This document shows positions 1 through 7,054 of a DNA stretch of 64,000 nucleotides, in pieces. This stretch comes from Paenibacillus lentus (GTDB taxonomy: Bacteria > Bacillota > Bacilli > Paenibacillales > Paenibacillaceae): contig NZ_CP034248.1 in assembly GCF_003931855.1 (NCBI RefSeq), positions 4,278,001 to 4,342,000 of the forward strand, in the 5' to 3' direction. Made by a program: the position numbers and the translations under genes. Below the pieces are notes generated by a model, which was given only the letters and a program-made list of their open reading frames with translations, had not been told where the DNA came from and ran no database searches. Numbering within the stretch: the stretch's first letter is position 1; each line of letters begins with the position of its first letter.

Positions 1-279
1 TCCGTCCTTAATCATGGCCGATAATTGTACCGTTGGATTGAAAAAGAAGAAGCCTGCAATCGCATACGAGCATAAATTTAATCCGTAGAGAAGCAGTACC
101 TCCGGCGCTTCCCATCCATTGATCGTCTGAAATCGCGTCACGACGACCCATATCAGAAAAAATTCCGCAAAGTAAGAAACAAACTGGGCGATAACTCCAA
201 GGATAAACGCTTTCCTATACTCAGCGATTCCGAGTATTCTTATTTTAATAAACTCGATATACAGTTGTACGTAATGCAT
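1..279 (-). CDS. ABC-2 type transporter permease, partial (C-terminus beyond left edge)
   Basis: This is the N-terminal ~93 residues of a membrane protein that continues past the left window edge. It starts MHYVQLYIEFIKIRIL, and hydrophobic stretches follow (IAQFVSYFAEFFLIWVVV and LLLYGLNLCSYAIAGFFFF). This opening resembles the ABC-2 permeases of the DUF990-type pair, and the gene follows another permease of that type by only a few bases. Two ATG codons lie at 282 and 279. The second is better spaced from the GGAGGA that overlaps the end of the upstream gene. The two were probably co-translated and form a heteromeric permease of an exporter. The ATP-binding subunit is not visible in the window. 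The family call is good; the substrate is unknown. Confidence 0.75.
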   Translation of the reverse strand, partial: MHYVQLYIEFIKIRILGIAEYRKAFILGVIAQFVSYFAEFFLIWVVVTRFQTINGWEAPEVLLLYGLNLCSYAIAGFFFFNPTVQLSAMIKDG

Positions 280-282
280 CAT

Positions 283-1071
283 TTATCCTCCATGTACCAC
301 GATCTTTTTCTGGGCGCCGGACCAGATCAGCTTCTCGAGAACAACGAGTACCATCAGCCAAAGCAACTGAATGCCGAGGATGGATATTGAATCATCATAG
401 GAGTATTTATTTAGGAATATGGAGATCGGCTCGAAGAAAATCATGCGGAAAGGAAGCAAATAGCATATGTTTTTCAGCCACTCCGGAAAGAACCATAACG
501 GAATCGTTGATCCCGAGAATAATTCAAAGACCGCAAACACAAAGAAGGGAATATACCATGAGGTCTCCAGCCAAAAAGCAAACAACCCTATATTATACTT
601 GATATAAAAGGAAATGAGGACGCCGAGTACGACAGAGATGACAAAGATGATAGAATTGAGGAAACTTCCAGGCCAAGAGAAGCCACAAAACAAGCTTACG
701 ATGAACACGGCTGGAAAGGAGATAAAGATGACCTGAAAGAAGTTATTGCCGAGGTCTTCAGCGAATAAATAATTTTTGAAGTTTACAGGTCTCGTGAAAT
801 CGCTGATAATGGAGCCGTCTTCTATTTTTCTCCCAATCTTATTCCCCGCCTCAGACTTCGTAAGCGTAAAAATAATCGAAGAGATCATAACGTATGTGAT
901 CATCTGCTGCAAGCTTGCTGAATCCACTGTGCTCCCCTTGTATAAAGCTTCCCAGACGTTAATTTGCACGACGATAACTAGCAAACTGGCCAGGATTGAT
1001 ATGTAAAAATCAAATTTATACGCATATTTCTCCTTGAAAGCCAATACAAGAAACTTGCTGAATAAGCTCAT
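283..1071 (-). CDS. ABC-2 type transporter permease
   Basis: The 262-aa protein has about six hydrophobic segments, including ILASLLVIVVQINVW near the N-terminus and GIQLLWLMVLVVLEKLIW at the end. It resembles permease subunits of the ABC-2 membrane family (the DUF990-type proteins, normally encoded as an ATPase plus two permeases). The start ATG has GGAGGAATAGG just upstream. The next gene begins directly at its stop, so the two are a translationally linked pair. The expected ATPase gene is not upstream: the preceding gene is an unrelated deaminase with its own terminator. The substrate cannot be told from sequence; drug, peptide or polysaccharide export are all possible. Confidence 0.8.
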   Translation of the reverse strand: MSLFSKFLVLAFKEKYAYKFDFYISILASLLVIVVQINVWEALYKGSTVDSASLQQMITYVMISSIIFTLTKSEAGNKIGRKIEDGSIISDFTRPVNFKNYLFAEDLGNNFFQVIFISFPAVFIVSLFCGFSWPGSFLNSIIFVISVVLGVLISFYIKYNIGLFAFWLETSWYIPFFVFAVFELFSGSTIPLWFFPEWLKNICYLLPFRMIFFEPISIFLNKYSYDDSISILGIQLLWLMVLVVLEKLIWSGAQKKIVVHGG

Positions 1072-1127
1072 CCTATTCCTCCATACGATGATCTATATAG
1101 CCCAACAGCCCAACAAAATGTTAATAT

Positions 1128-1155
1128 ATTCTAATCAGAATTAATACCATAACAA
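1128..1155 (-). promoter_or_regulatory. Predicted sigma-A promoter for the ABC-2 permease pair
   Basis: On the minus strand TTGTTA (1150-1155) and TAGAAT (1128-1133) are separated by 16 bases. They lie about 60 bases before the permease start and after the terminator of the upstream gene. This supports an independent transcription unit. The call rests on consensus match only. Confidence 0.45.
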
Positions 1156-1206
1156 TTAGTGATAAATTCATGCGCTTTACTTCAAAATAAAAGAATATTC
1201 AAGAAA

Positions 1207-1233
1207 GAGGCCGATCCTCGCCGGATCAACCTC
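1207..1233 (-). terminator. Rho-independent terminator after the deaminase gene
   Basis: On the minus strand an 11-bp stem (GAGGTTGATCC paired with GGATCGGCCTC, two G-U pairs) encloses a five-base loop and is followed by TTTCTT. It begins about 18 bases after the deaminase stop codon. Confidence 0.75.
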
Positions 1234-1250
1234 CTTTGATGACGCTAGCA

Positions 1251-1733
1251 TCAATGCTTCTTCAAGTAAAACTGACGATGGAGCTCACGAACTTCCTCTG
1301 CGAGCTCAGGCACAGGACCGTCCACGACAGTATCACGAATAACATCCTGGATGGAAAGATTGCGTACGCGCGACGCGGGAACCCCGAGTTCACTTAACCA
1401 TTGAGCCAACTGTTTGGAGGAACTCGCATAAACAATCCTCCCTAACCCGACCCAGCCATGCGCTGCAGCGCACATCGGGCAATGTTCACCGGAGGTATAT
1501 ACCGTCGCCTTTTCCCGCTCTTCCTCCGTCAGGTTATTCGCTGCCCAGCGAGCCAACGCAAACTCCGGGTGCTGGGTATGGTCTCCGCCGGCGACATGAT
1601 TATGGTCTTCTGCAAGCACTTCTCCATCGGATGAGACCAATACCGAGCCAAATGGCTCATCACCAGCCTCCAGGGCATCCTTTGCAAGTTGAATACAGCG
1701 TCGTAAATACTTCAGGTCCGTATCATTAATCAA
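1251..1733 (-). CDS. Nucleoside deaminase (cytidine/deoxycytidylate deaminase fold)
   Basis: This is a zinc-dependent deaminase of the CDA/guanine-deaminase superfamily. The signature residues are visible: HPE (in THTQ-type context DHTQHPEFALARW) for the zinc His and catalytic Glu, and the CPMCAAAH box with both zinc cysteines. The reading frame stays open to an ATG at 1778. However, AAAGGGGAGGGG sits six bases before a TTG at 1733, which gives a 160-aa protein starting INDTDLKYL after the initiator, the usual family length. I prefer that start. The substrate (guanine, cytosine or another base or nucleoside) cannot be read from sequence. It is a single-gene unit closed by its own terminator. 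Confidence 0.85.
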   Translation of the reverse strand: MINDTDLKYLRRCIQLAKDALEAGDEPFGSVLVSSDGEVLAEDHNHVAGGDHTQHPEFALARWAANNLTEEEREKATVYTSGEHCPMCAAAHGWVGLGRIVYASSSKQLAQWLSELGVPASRVRNLSIQDVIRDTVVDGPVPELAEEVRELHRQFYLKKH

Positions 1734-1883
1734 ATCAATCCCCTCCCCTTTACAATCTATCAGGCCTATATCTAACACCTCACATATTTGCGTCTAGACC
1801 GATTGCTTTGGCGGTTTCAACCGCACAACTTATATTTTACCGCTTCCTCCCCAACAAAACCAATGCATCCATATGCGCATATG

Positions 1884-2333
1884 CTAGAAACCTAAATCCA
1901 GAGACCTTCCAGTTTCTGCAATCGTCTTAATGTTACTTAGGATCATCCACCAATATTGTTCTGTTTTACTGAAAAGAGGATTATCTTCTGTCCATTGATC
2001 ATTAATAAGGTGTAATTTTGTACATGCCCCTACTAATTCCAAAGATAAAGTAACTCGGCTTTCCATCTGAGCATGTTCGGCGTAATGAGAAGGACCAGGG
2101 TGATCCGTGTAGCTTAAAATTCGATTCGGTTCATATTGAAGTAATTTTCCATAAATATGAACAGTCTCATCTCCATCGACACCCGGTCCTACAAATTGAA
2201 TATCATCACCAACTTGATATGTTGATTGAATCACTCCGCCCATAAAGGCTTTAAAAGATTTCTCCGGATTGACCAAAACATCCCATACTTGCTCAGGTTT
2301 TGTGTCAATGTAAAATACATACTCCAATTTCAT
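1884..2333 (-). CDS. SRPBCC / AHSA1-like domain protein
   Basis: The 149-aa protein has the hallmarks of the START-like SRPBCC fold seen in activator-of-Hsp90-ATPase homologues: an N-terminal strand with KPEQVWDVLVNPEKS, a central GDDIQFVGPG, and a C-terminal helix with W(W)MILSNIKTIAETG. Proteins of this family bind hydrophobic ligands or act as stress accessory proteins, but the ligand here is unknown. GGGAGG precedes the ATG by seven to eight bases. The gene is divergent from the AraC regulator starting at 2509, with about 175 bases between them, so that regulator may control it (inference). Confidence 0.85.
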   Translation of the reverse strand: MKLEYVFYIDTKPEQVWDVLVNPEKSFKAFMGGVIQSTYQVGDDIQFVGPGVDGDETVHIYGKLLQYEPNRILSYTDHPGPSHYAEHAQMESRVTLSLELVGACTKLHLINDQWTEDNPLFSKTEQYWWMILSNIKTIAETGRSLDLGF

Positions 2334-2508
2334 ATTTAATTCCTCCCACTATAAACTAATCATTTTTACTCGTTTAATAAATTTTACTTCGTCCAGTTGA
2401 ATCAATTGTAGTTTATAATGGATCCTACCATGTCTTATTCATTATTTATTGTAAAATCGCGCCAAATCATAAATGAATTTAGATATTAATGTTAGAGGAG
2501 TGAAATAA

Positions 2509-3303
2509 GTGAAAAGTAATCGCAATCCGAATATGGGAATTTTGCGTTATAACACGAACAAAAACAAGTTTTCAATTACTCGTCACGCTCCGTCCGACAG
2601 TCTCCGGTTTTTTATTCAACATTATTGGCTTGTCGATTGGGACTTACGAGGACAGCCCCCCTATACCCAAGAAGTTTTACAGCATCCGGGAGTAAATGTC
2701 GTTTTCCAGCCTGGCAATTCGTACATCTGCGGAATAGAAAGCAAAAAATCCCTGAATATTTTACAAGATAAAGGGCAGATTGTGGGGATTCTTTTTAGAC
2801 CTGGAGCTTTCCATAGTTATTTTAAAGCATCTGTTTCCACACTTACTGATCAAATCGTAAATATTTCCGATTACTTTTCCCTGGATATTAACTCTTTTGA
2901 AAAGCAACTATTTTCACTTCAAAATCAAGATGAAAAGATTAAGTTCGTTGAACAGTTATTACAGCAAAATATGCCTGAGCATGATAAAACGGTGGACTTG
3001 CTGAATGAAGTGGTAGATAAAATCATTTATAATGCTGACATCACCAAAGTCGAACACTTAGTCGACCAGTTTGAAATTTCCAAGAGAACATTACAGCGTT
3101 TGTTCCAGCAATATATAGGTGTGAGCCCTAAATGGGTCATCCGGCGCTATCGGATGCATGAGGCGGTCGAGTTAATAGAACGTGGAGTGGATATAACTCA
3201 GTTGGCAATGGATCTCGGCTATTTCGACCAAGCCCACTTTAGCAAAGATTTTAAAGCTGCCATCGGCAAATCTCCAAAGCAATATGCGAAGAGCAGCGAT
3301 TAG
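2509..3303 (+). CDS. AraC-family transcriptional regulator
   Basis: The 264-aa protein starts at GTG with GAGGAG upstream. Its C-terminal ~100 residues hold the two helix-turn-helix units typical of AraC/XylS: one around ISKRTLQRLFQQYIGVSPK and one around ITQLAMDLGYFDQAHFSKDF, then the conserved KSPKQYA tail. The N-terminal ~150 residues are of the DUF6597-like kind (SDSLRFFIQHYWLVDWD, GVNVVFQPG, GILFRPGAF), which usually senses a ligand. It is divergent from the SRPBCC gene and probably regulates it, itself, or both. The effector is unknown. Confidence 0.88.
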   Translation: MKSNRNPNMGILRYNTNKNKFSITRHAPSDSLRFFIQHYWLVDWDLRGQPPYTQEVLQHPGVNVVFQPGNSYICGIESKKSLNILQDKGQIVGILFRPGAFHSYFKASVSTLTDQIVNISDYFSLDINSFEKQLFSLQNQDEKIKFVEQLLQQNMPEHDKTVDLLNEVVDKIIYNADITKVEHLVDQFEISKRTLQRLFQQYIGVSPKWVIRRYRMHEAVELIERGVDITQLAMDLGYFDQAHFSKDFKAAIGKSPKQYAKSSD

Positions 3304-3352
3304 CTCATAATTCCCTCAAGCACAAAAAGGAATGGCACTCAATCCTATCACA

Positions 3353-3583
3353 TCATTCAAAACTAAAAAGTGATCCCAAAAGTTCATATTTGTAAATTTT
3401 ACCTGAACTACCTGAAGGAACAGGCCGAAGCTTCCCCTTGAGTACCAACTTGCTGCAATATTTAATGACCGTTTGCTTGTGAAGTTCTAGTTCGATTGCT
3501 GCTTCCACAGGACGGACGATTCGGTTATGACATGCCGCATAACGGATCAACATTCGTTCTATTCTTCCATACGGTTGCAGCAT
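3353..3583 (-). CDS. Winged-helix DNA-binding protein (second half of a split nuclease-wHTH gene)
   Basis: The 76-aa ORF has a winged-helix layout. A helix MLIRYAACHN is followed by VRPVEAAIELELHKQTVIKYCSKLVLKGK (helix-turn-helix) and a wing LRPVPSGSSGKIYKYEL. It overlaps the preceding ORF by 25 bases in the -1 frame. Its frame is open a little upstream of the ATG (…SGKP before the Met). From memory, related Paenibacillus proteins carry the nuclease-like part and this winged helix in one ~225-aa chain. The pair here is therefore either one gene broken by a frameshift or two translationally overlapping genes. No obvious ribosome site precedes this ATG, which favours the frameshift reading. Confidence 0.6.
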   Translation of the reverse strand: MLQPYGRIERMLIRYAACHNRIVRPVEAAIELELHKQTVIKYCSKLVLKGKLRPVPSGSSGKIYKYELLGSLFSFE

Positions 3584-4017
3584 AGGCTTACCGGAGTGAA
3601 ATACGGAGCCAACATATTACGCAGGATCGCTTGAATGAGCGCAGGATTTTCTTTCATCTCATCAAGAGAGATTGATATGACATGACATTGTTGGGATTGC
3701 AGGAACAATCCCCGATTCAGATCCATCCGATATTTAGTGCGGTCTTTGCCATGCGAGCCATAGTCCATTATTTCGAATGCAAAACGGAGTGCTCCTAATA
3801 TCCACATGAAGTCTACAAAATACGACCGCCCGCGCCAATCCAACACCTCGTACTCTGGATGCAAGCCTTGAAAATGCCCGACTAACGGCCACCAAATTTT
3901 CTCTGCAAATAATTGGTTTCCATAACCGTGTCCCCGCTTTAAAGCGTCTTTACGCTCTCCATAACGACGACTCAAATGCCAGCTGATCCATTTTTCATGT
4001 TCGATTTCAAAGCTCAT
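3559..4017 (-). CDS. DUF559/Vsr-like endonuclease-fold protein (first half of a split nuclease-wHTH gene)
   Basis: The 152-aa ORF contains a stretch matching the DUF559/Vsr variant of the PD-(D/E)XK nuclease fold: YFVDFMW, then FAFEIMDYGSH, then DRTKYRMDLNRGLFL, then HVISISLDEM. The Asp (VDF), the E-x-x-D (EIMD) and the following His are in the usual order. The start has AAAGGAGG upstream and follows a strong terminator hairpin. The last ~12 residues (SLCCNRMEE) look like out-of-frame sequence, because the natural continuation is in the overlapping downstream ORF. Catalytic activity is unproven: such folds are also used only for DNA binding. An array of palindromes sits immediately upstream. 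Confidence 0.65.
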   Translation of the reverse strand: MSFEIEHEKWISWHLSRRYGERKDALKRGHGYGNQLFAEKIWWPLVGHFQGLHPEYEVLDWRGRSYFVDFMWILGALRFAFEIMDYGSHGKDRTKYRMDLNRGLFLQSQQCHVISISLDEMKENPALIQAILRNMLAPYFTPVSLCCNRMEE

Positions 4018-4058
4018 CCAATTAGCCTCCTTTAAAATTTTTCAAAAAACATAAAAAC

Positions 4059-4097
4059 GCCCCGGTAATTCCTGCTCAAGCAGAAATAACTCGGGGC
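4059..4097 (-). terminator. Rho-independent terminator between palindrome array and nuclease-like gene
   Basis: On the minus strand GCCCCG (4092-4097) pairs with CGGGGC (4059-4064), and the inner arms GTTATTTCTGC and GCAGGAATTAC extend the stem. It is followed by GTTTTTATG. It would stop minus-strand transcription coming from the palindrome array just before the nuclease-like ORF. Confidence 0.75.
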
Positions 4098-4117
4098 ATG
4101 CTTCGCCATAATGTAAC

Positions 4118-4293
4118 TTTGTTCGATTTATCATTCAAACCTAAGTACAATCCGTTGATTCAGGACGATTTGTAAGATTGGTCGTACAAATATCGTCGTC
4201 AATCCTATCGAACCTCTGATTTTGTACGATGAATCGTACAAATCAGTTAATTTCACTGAATATGGGTGTAATTTGTACGACTTATCATACAAA
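4118..4293. repeat. Array of four regularly spaced 22-bp palindromes
   Basis: Four 22-bp imperfect palindromes begin at 4118, 4169, 4221 and 4272, so the steps are 51, 52 and 51 bp. The consensus left arm is TTTGTACGAT, then two free bases, then the complementary right arm ATCGTACAAA. The copy at 4221 is a perfect palindrome. The copies at 4169 and 4272 differ at a few arm positions, and the one at 4118 at about three. The spacers (29, 30 and 29 bp) are mostly unrelated. The spacing is close to five helical turns, which fits an operator cluster bound on one face of the DNA. The array lies between two minus-strand terminators. Confidence 0.85.
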
Positions 4294-4309
4294 AACACGA
4301 TAATTTAGT

Positions 4310-4330
4310 AAAAGCAGCCTAACAGGCTGC
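4310..4330 (-). terminator. Terminator of tRNA-Ala
   Basis: GCAGCCT and AGGCTGC form a perfect 7-bp stem with a three-base loop, followed on the minus strand by TTTTACT. It lies about 32 bases after the tRNA 3' end, so the tRNA is a short single-gene unit. Confidence 0.75.
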
Positions 4331-4361
4331 AGTGGCGTGGTTCCGTATATTGTGTATGGTA

Positions 4362-4434
4362 TGGAGTCTAGGGGGATCGAACCCCTGACCTCTTCGCTGC
4401 CAGCGAAGCGCTCTCCCAGCTGAGCTAAGACCCC
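4362..4434 (-). tRNA. tRNA-Ala (anticodon GGC)
   Basis: The 73-nt sequence folds as a cloverleaf. The acceptor GGGGTCT pairs with AGACTCC and includes the G3-U70 wobble that identifies alanine tRNAs. The D arm has AGCTCAGCTGGGAGAGC, the anticodon stem CTTCG/CGAAG has loop CTGGCAG (anticodon GGC), and the T arm has GGTTCGATCC. The discriminator is A. The 3' CCA is not encoded. Confidence 0.97.
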
Positions 4435-4449
4435 GTAAGCGACTATTTC

Positions 4450-4478
4450 ATTGTATTAAATAGCTTGCCATATGTCAA
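4450..4478 (-). promoter_or_regulatory. Sigma-A promoter of tRNA-Ala
   Basis: A perfect -35 TTGACA (4473-4478) and a -10 TACAAT (4450-4455) are separated by 17 bases on the minus strand, about 15 bases before the mature tRNA 5' end. Confidence 0.85.
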
Positions 4479-4779
4479 GCCCTTTGTACTAATATCATTT
4501 TCTTGCCATATTCTAATGGAGATATGACTTCGTATGCATCCCTTAAGTCGGAATAAATTGTATTACAACTTCCAGCAACTGTTTCTAAAGTCCCGAAAGA
4601 CACTTATCTACCATAAAAGAAAAATAATTACATATTCATAGGGATATGTGCTTTTAGTGGGATTAATTATATTCCGCTTTAAAATCATAATGATATATAC
4701 TCCAGGTTTATCACATCAAGTAAGGCTGCTGTCCAACTCGCAAGTAATCTTGTTTTCAAAATGAGAGGAGTGGGAAAGA
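4479..4779. other. Intergenic stretch without a supported gene
   Basis: AT-rich sequence between the tRNA promoter and the secreted-protein gene. It presumably holds the promoter of the downstream gene. I see no ORF with a ribosome site and no stable hairpin. Confidence 0.5.
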
Positions 4780-6588
4780 TTGATTAAATCTCTATTTCGC
4801 AGCTCAAGCTTATGGTTCATGGTATTGTTAATTGCTCTGTCTGGATTTACCGGAATTCCCAGCCTAACCAAACATAGCTATGCAGCTTCCAGTTTGGAAC
4901 AAACTACTATGGAATGGTCAAAAGACTATGGGAACCACTCATCCGGCAAAGGAGTAATCGCCACGTCAGACGGTGGATACTTATTGCTAGGAGAAATTAA
5001 GGAAATAGGCGCTTCGGGCTATTTAGACTCACTTGCTTACATCGTGAAAACCGATTCAATAGGCAATACGGAATGGGAAACAAAAATCAACTACTCTTCG
5101 AATGACCAAGCCAGAAATGCCGTAGAAACGAAGGACGGCGGTTACTTGGTCACAGGCACGATCACGGATTACAGCGGCAAGCCTTACAGCATGCTCTACA
5201 TGGTTAAGCTGGATGGCAGCGGCAGCATACAATGGCAAAATACTTATGATGACCCGTACTACCATAACTACTCTCTCTCAGTCATCGAGACCGAGGACGG
5301 CGGCTTTGCAGTCGCGGGATTTGGCGCAACCAGCGCCGGCTTCTATAAAGCCTTCGCCCTTCGAACAAATATTCTCGGCGAGCAACTGTGGTTTAAGAAA
5401 TATTGGTTCGGGGATGACCAGGATATTTACGATATCGTTCAAACTCCGGACGGCGGATTTCTCGCTGTAGGAAGTATTACAAGAGAATACTATGAACCTG
5501 TTGAAATCCAAAATGCTCTGCTCATCATTAAGCTGAACGAGCAAGGTGAGATCGATTGGAACAAGCAGTACCAGGATCAGACGGGAACCTTCCTCGCCCA
5601 TACCCTTATCCCAGCCAAAGACGGCGGCTATCTGATCGGGTACCGCAAGTCCTCATTCGGCAAAGTTGCAAATATGCTGGCTAAAATCGATGCTAACGGC
5701 AGCCTTGTCTGGGAAAATGCTTATCCCTCGGATTATGAATCAGGGACTAGGGTTTATAGTCAACTACTTCCGGCCGAATACGGTTATGCTCTGATCGGAG
5801 CCAATACGAATGGGGTCTATCCGGAAGTAAGGAGACAATATACTGCCCTTACCATCGACGATGAGGGGCAAGTGCTGAGCGATTATCTGTACGAGGGCCC
5901 GTCGCTGTATAACCTTGGCGAAGCGGCCGCAGCCTCAGACGGCGGGTTCATCGTAACGAGCACAATCAAACACGGAGACATCTATAAAGCTCAGCTGAGC
6001 AAGCTACCCAAACCGCAGGAACCTGCTCCACCCGGCGAACGAACGCTGACACAGATCACTTTTACGGAATCCGAGAAAAAATTACACAAAGGTGATAGCG
6101 CATCCACCGTCATTCAGGCCGTCTATTCAGATGGATTTATGGATACACTTTCGGCTGCCGCCCAGTATCAGATCGCAGATCCTTCAATTGCAGCTGTGGA
6201 CAGCCTGGGCAGGATAACAGGAATCGAGTCAGGCACTACGCGCCTTGTCGCAAACCATCAGGGCTTACAGGCCACTTTGCCGATTATCGTGTTACCTGGG
6301 GATTCAAGTGAAGTGGAGCATCCTAGCTTCTCTCTGGATTCCACCGAGTATTCGCTCGCCGTCGGAGACAAGCTGGATACGAGAATGTACATGTACGATG
6401 ATTCGACCGCCAAGCGAACTGACATCACCCATCTCACGACGTACATAAGCGAGAATCCGGAAATTGCCGACTATGACCAGAATGGCGACCTCGTGGGACT
6501 CAAAGCCGGAACGACCAGAATTTATGCCTATTACAAAGAAAGTTACGTCACTGCTACAGTACAGGTTGTACGGCCATTCACTCCATAG
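4780..6588 (+). CDS. Secreted repeat protein with two bacterial Ig-like (Big2) domains
   Basis: The 602-aa protein starts at TTG with AGAGGAG upstream. Residues 1-35 form a signal peptide (basic start, hydrophobic core, KHSYA before the cut). About seven repeats follow, each with a DGGY/F-x-(A/V)-x-G core (DGGYLLLGEI, DGGYLVTGTI, DGGFAVAGFG, DGGFLAVGSI, DGGYLIGYRK, then a variant, then DGGFIVTSTI) and a following W-Y strand. This suggests a beta-propeller. Two Big2-type domains occupy roughly 420-505 and 510-598, with V-D-S-L-G-R-I-T-G-type and G-T-T-R motifs. It should be exported. No sorting motif or S-layer domain is seen. Function is unknown; extracellular binding is likely. Confidence 0.75.
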   Translation: MIKSLFRSSSLWFMVLLIALSGFTGIPSLTKHSYAASSLEQTTMEWSKDYGNHSSGKGVIATSDGGYLLLGEIKEIGASGYLDSLAYIVKTDSIGNTEWETKINYSSNDQARNAVETKDGGYLVTGTITDYSGKPYSMLYMVKLDGSGSIQWQNTYDDPYYHNYSLSVIETEDGGFAVAGFGATSAGFYKAFALRTNILGEQLWFKKYWFGDDQDIYDIVQTPDGGFLAVGSITREYYEPVEIQNALLIIKLNEQGEIDWNKQYQDQTGTFLAHTLIPAKDGGYLIGYRKSSFGKVANMLAKIDANGSLVWENAYPSDYESGTRVYSQLLPAEYGYALIGANTNGVYPEVRRQYTALTIDDEGQVLSDYLYEGPSLYNLGEAAAASDGGFIVTSTIKHGDIYKAQLSKLPKPQEPAPPGERTLTQITFTESEKKLHKGDSASTVIQAVYSDGFMDTLSAAAQYQIADPSIAAVDSLGRITGIESGTTRLVANHQGLQATLPIIVLPGDSSEVEHPSFSLDSTEYSLAVGDKLDTRMYMYDDSTAKRTDITHLTTYISENPEIADYDQNGDLVGLKAGTTRIYAYYKESYVTATVQVVRPFTP

Positions 6589-6649
6589 AATCCACACATC
6601 AATTTAAACATTCCGTACAAGAACTTTAGCAAGCCATACTAAAAACATC

Positions 6650-6678
6650 TTGATTCCCACGCATCGTTGTAGTAAACT
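6650..6678 (+). promoter_or_regulatory. Predicted promoter of the T-box / leuA unit
   Basis: TTGATT (6650-6655) and TAAACT (6673-6678) are separated by 17 bases, about 20 bases before the first T-box sequences. Confidence 0.6.
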
Positions 6679-6697
6679 AACGTCAATATTTAAATAC

Positions 6698-6987
6698 GTT
6701 GAAAAGGAATAGTAGGATCATGCAAGCGCCCAGAGAGCTGTTGGTCGGTGTAAAACAGCCGCAAGCCAAATCCGAACTCGCCTTGAAGTAGCTCGCTGAA
6801 ATTGTATTAGAGTAGGTGGAGCCGGAGCCTAACCGTTATATTAGGAGGATATAAGGCCGTGTCTCATTGGAGTACGCAGCCCGTATCCGCAGAGTGCATA
6901 CCTTAACGGTATGAATCAGAGTGGTACCGCGTAAGCTGACAACAGCCTTTCGTCTCTAAGTTCTTTTGGAGACGGAAGGCTTTTTTT
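6698..6987 (+). promoter_or_regulatory. T-box riboswitch, predicted leucine (CUC specifier)
   Basis: The 14-nt T-box core AGTGGTACCGCG lies at 6920-6931 and carries the TGGT that pairs with the tRNA acceptor end. It is followed by a terminator with a long GC-rich stem (GCCTTTCGTCTC with GAGACGGAAGGC) and TTTTTTT (6945-6987). Upstream is a long structured leader starting near GAATAGTAGGAT. A likely specifier is CTC at 6777-6779 (leucine), which fits the downstream leucine biosynthesis gene. The exact start and the specifier position are inferred from position rather than a computed fold. Confidence 0.88.
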
Positions 6988-7054
6988 ATACTCCAAATAC
7001 AAATGTGCTGTAAATTTATGAAGACTCTAAATCGATGGAAAGGTGGTCATTCAC

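Noticed and set aside
4118..4293. CRISPR array
   Set aside because: The 22-bp repeats differ at several positions and are near-perfect palindromes, there are only four, and no cas genes are nearby. Operator-like palindromes fit better.
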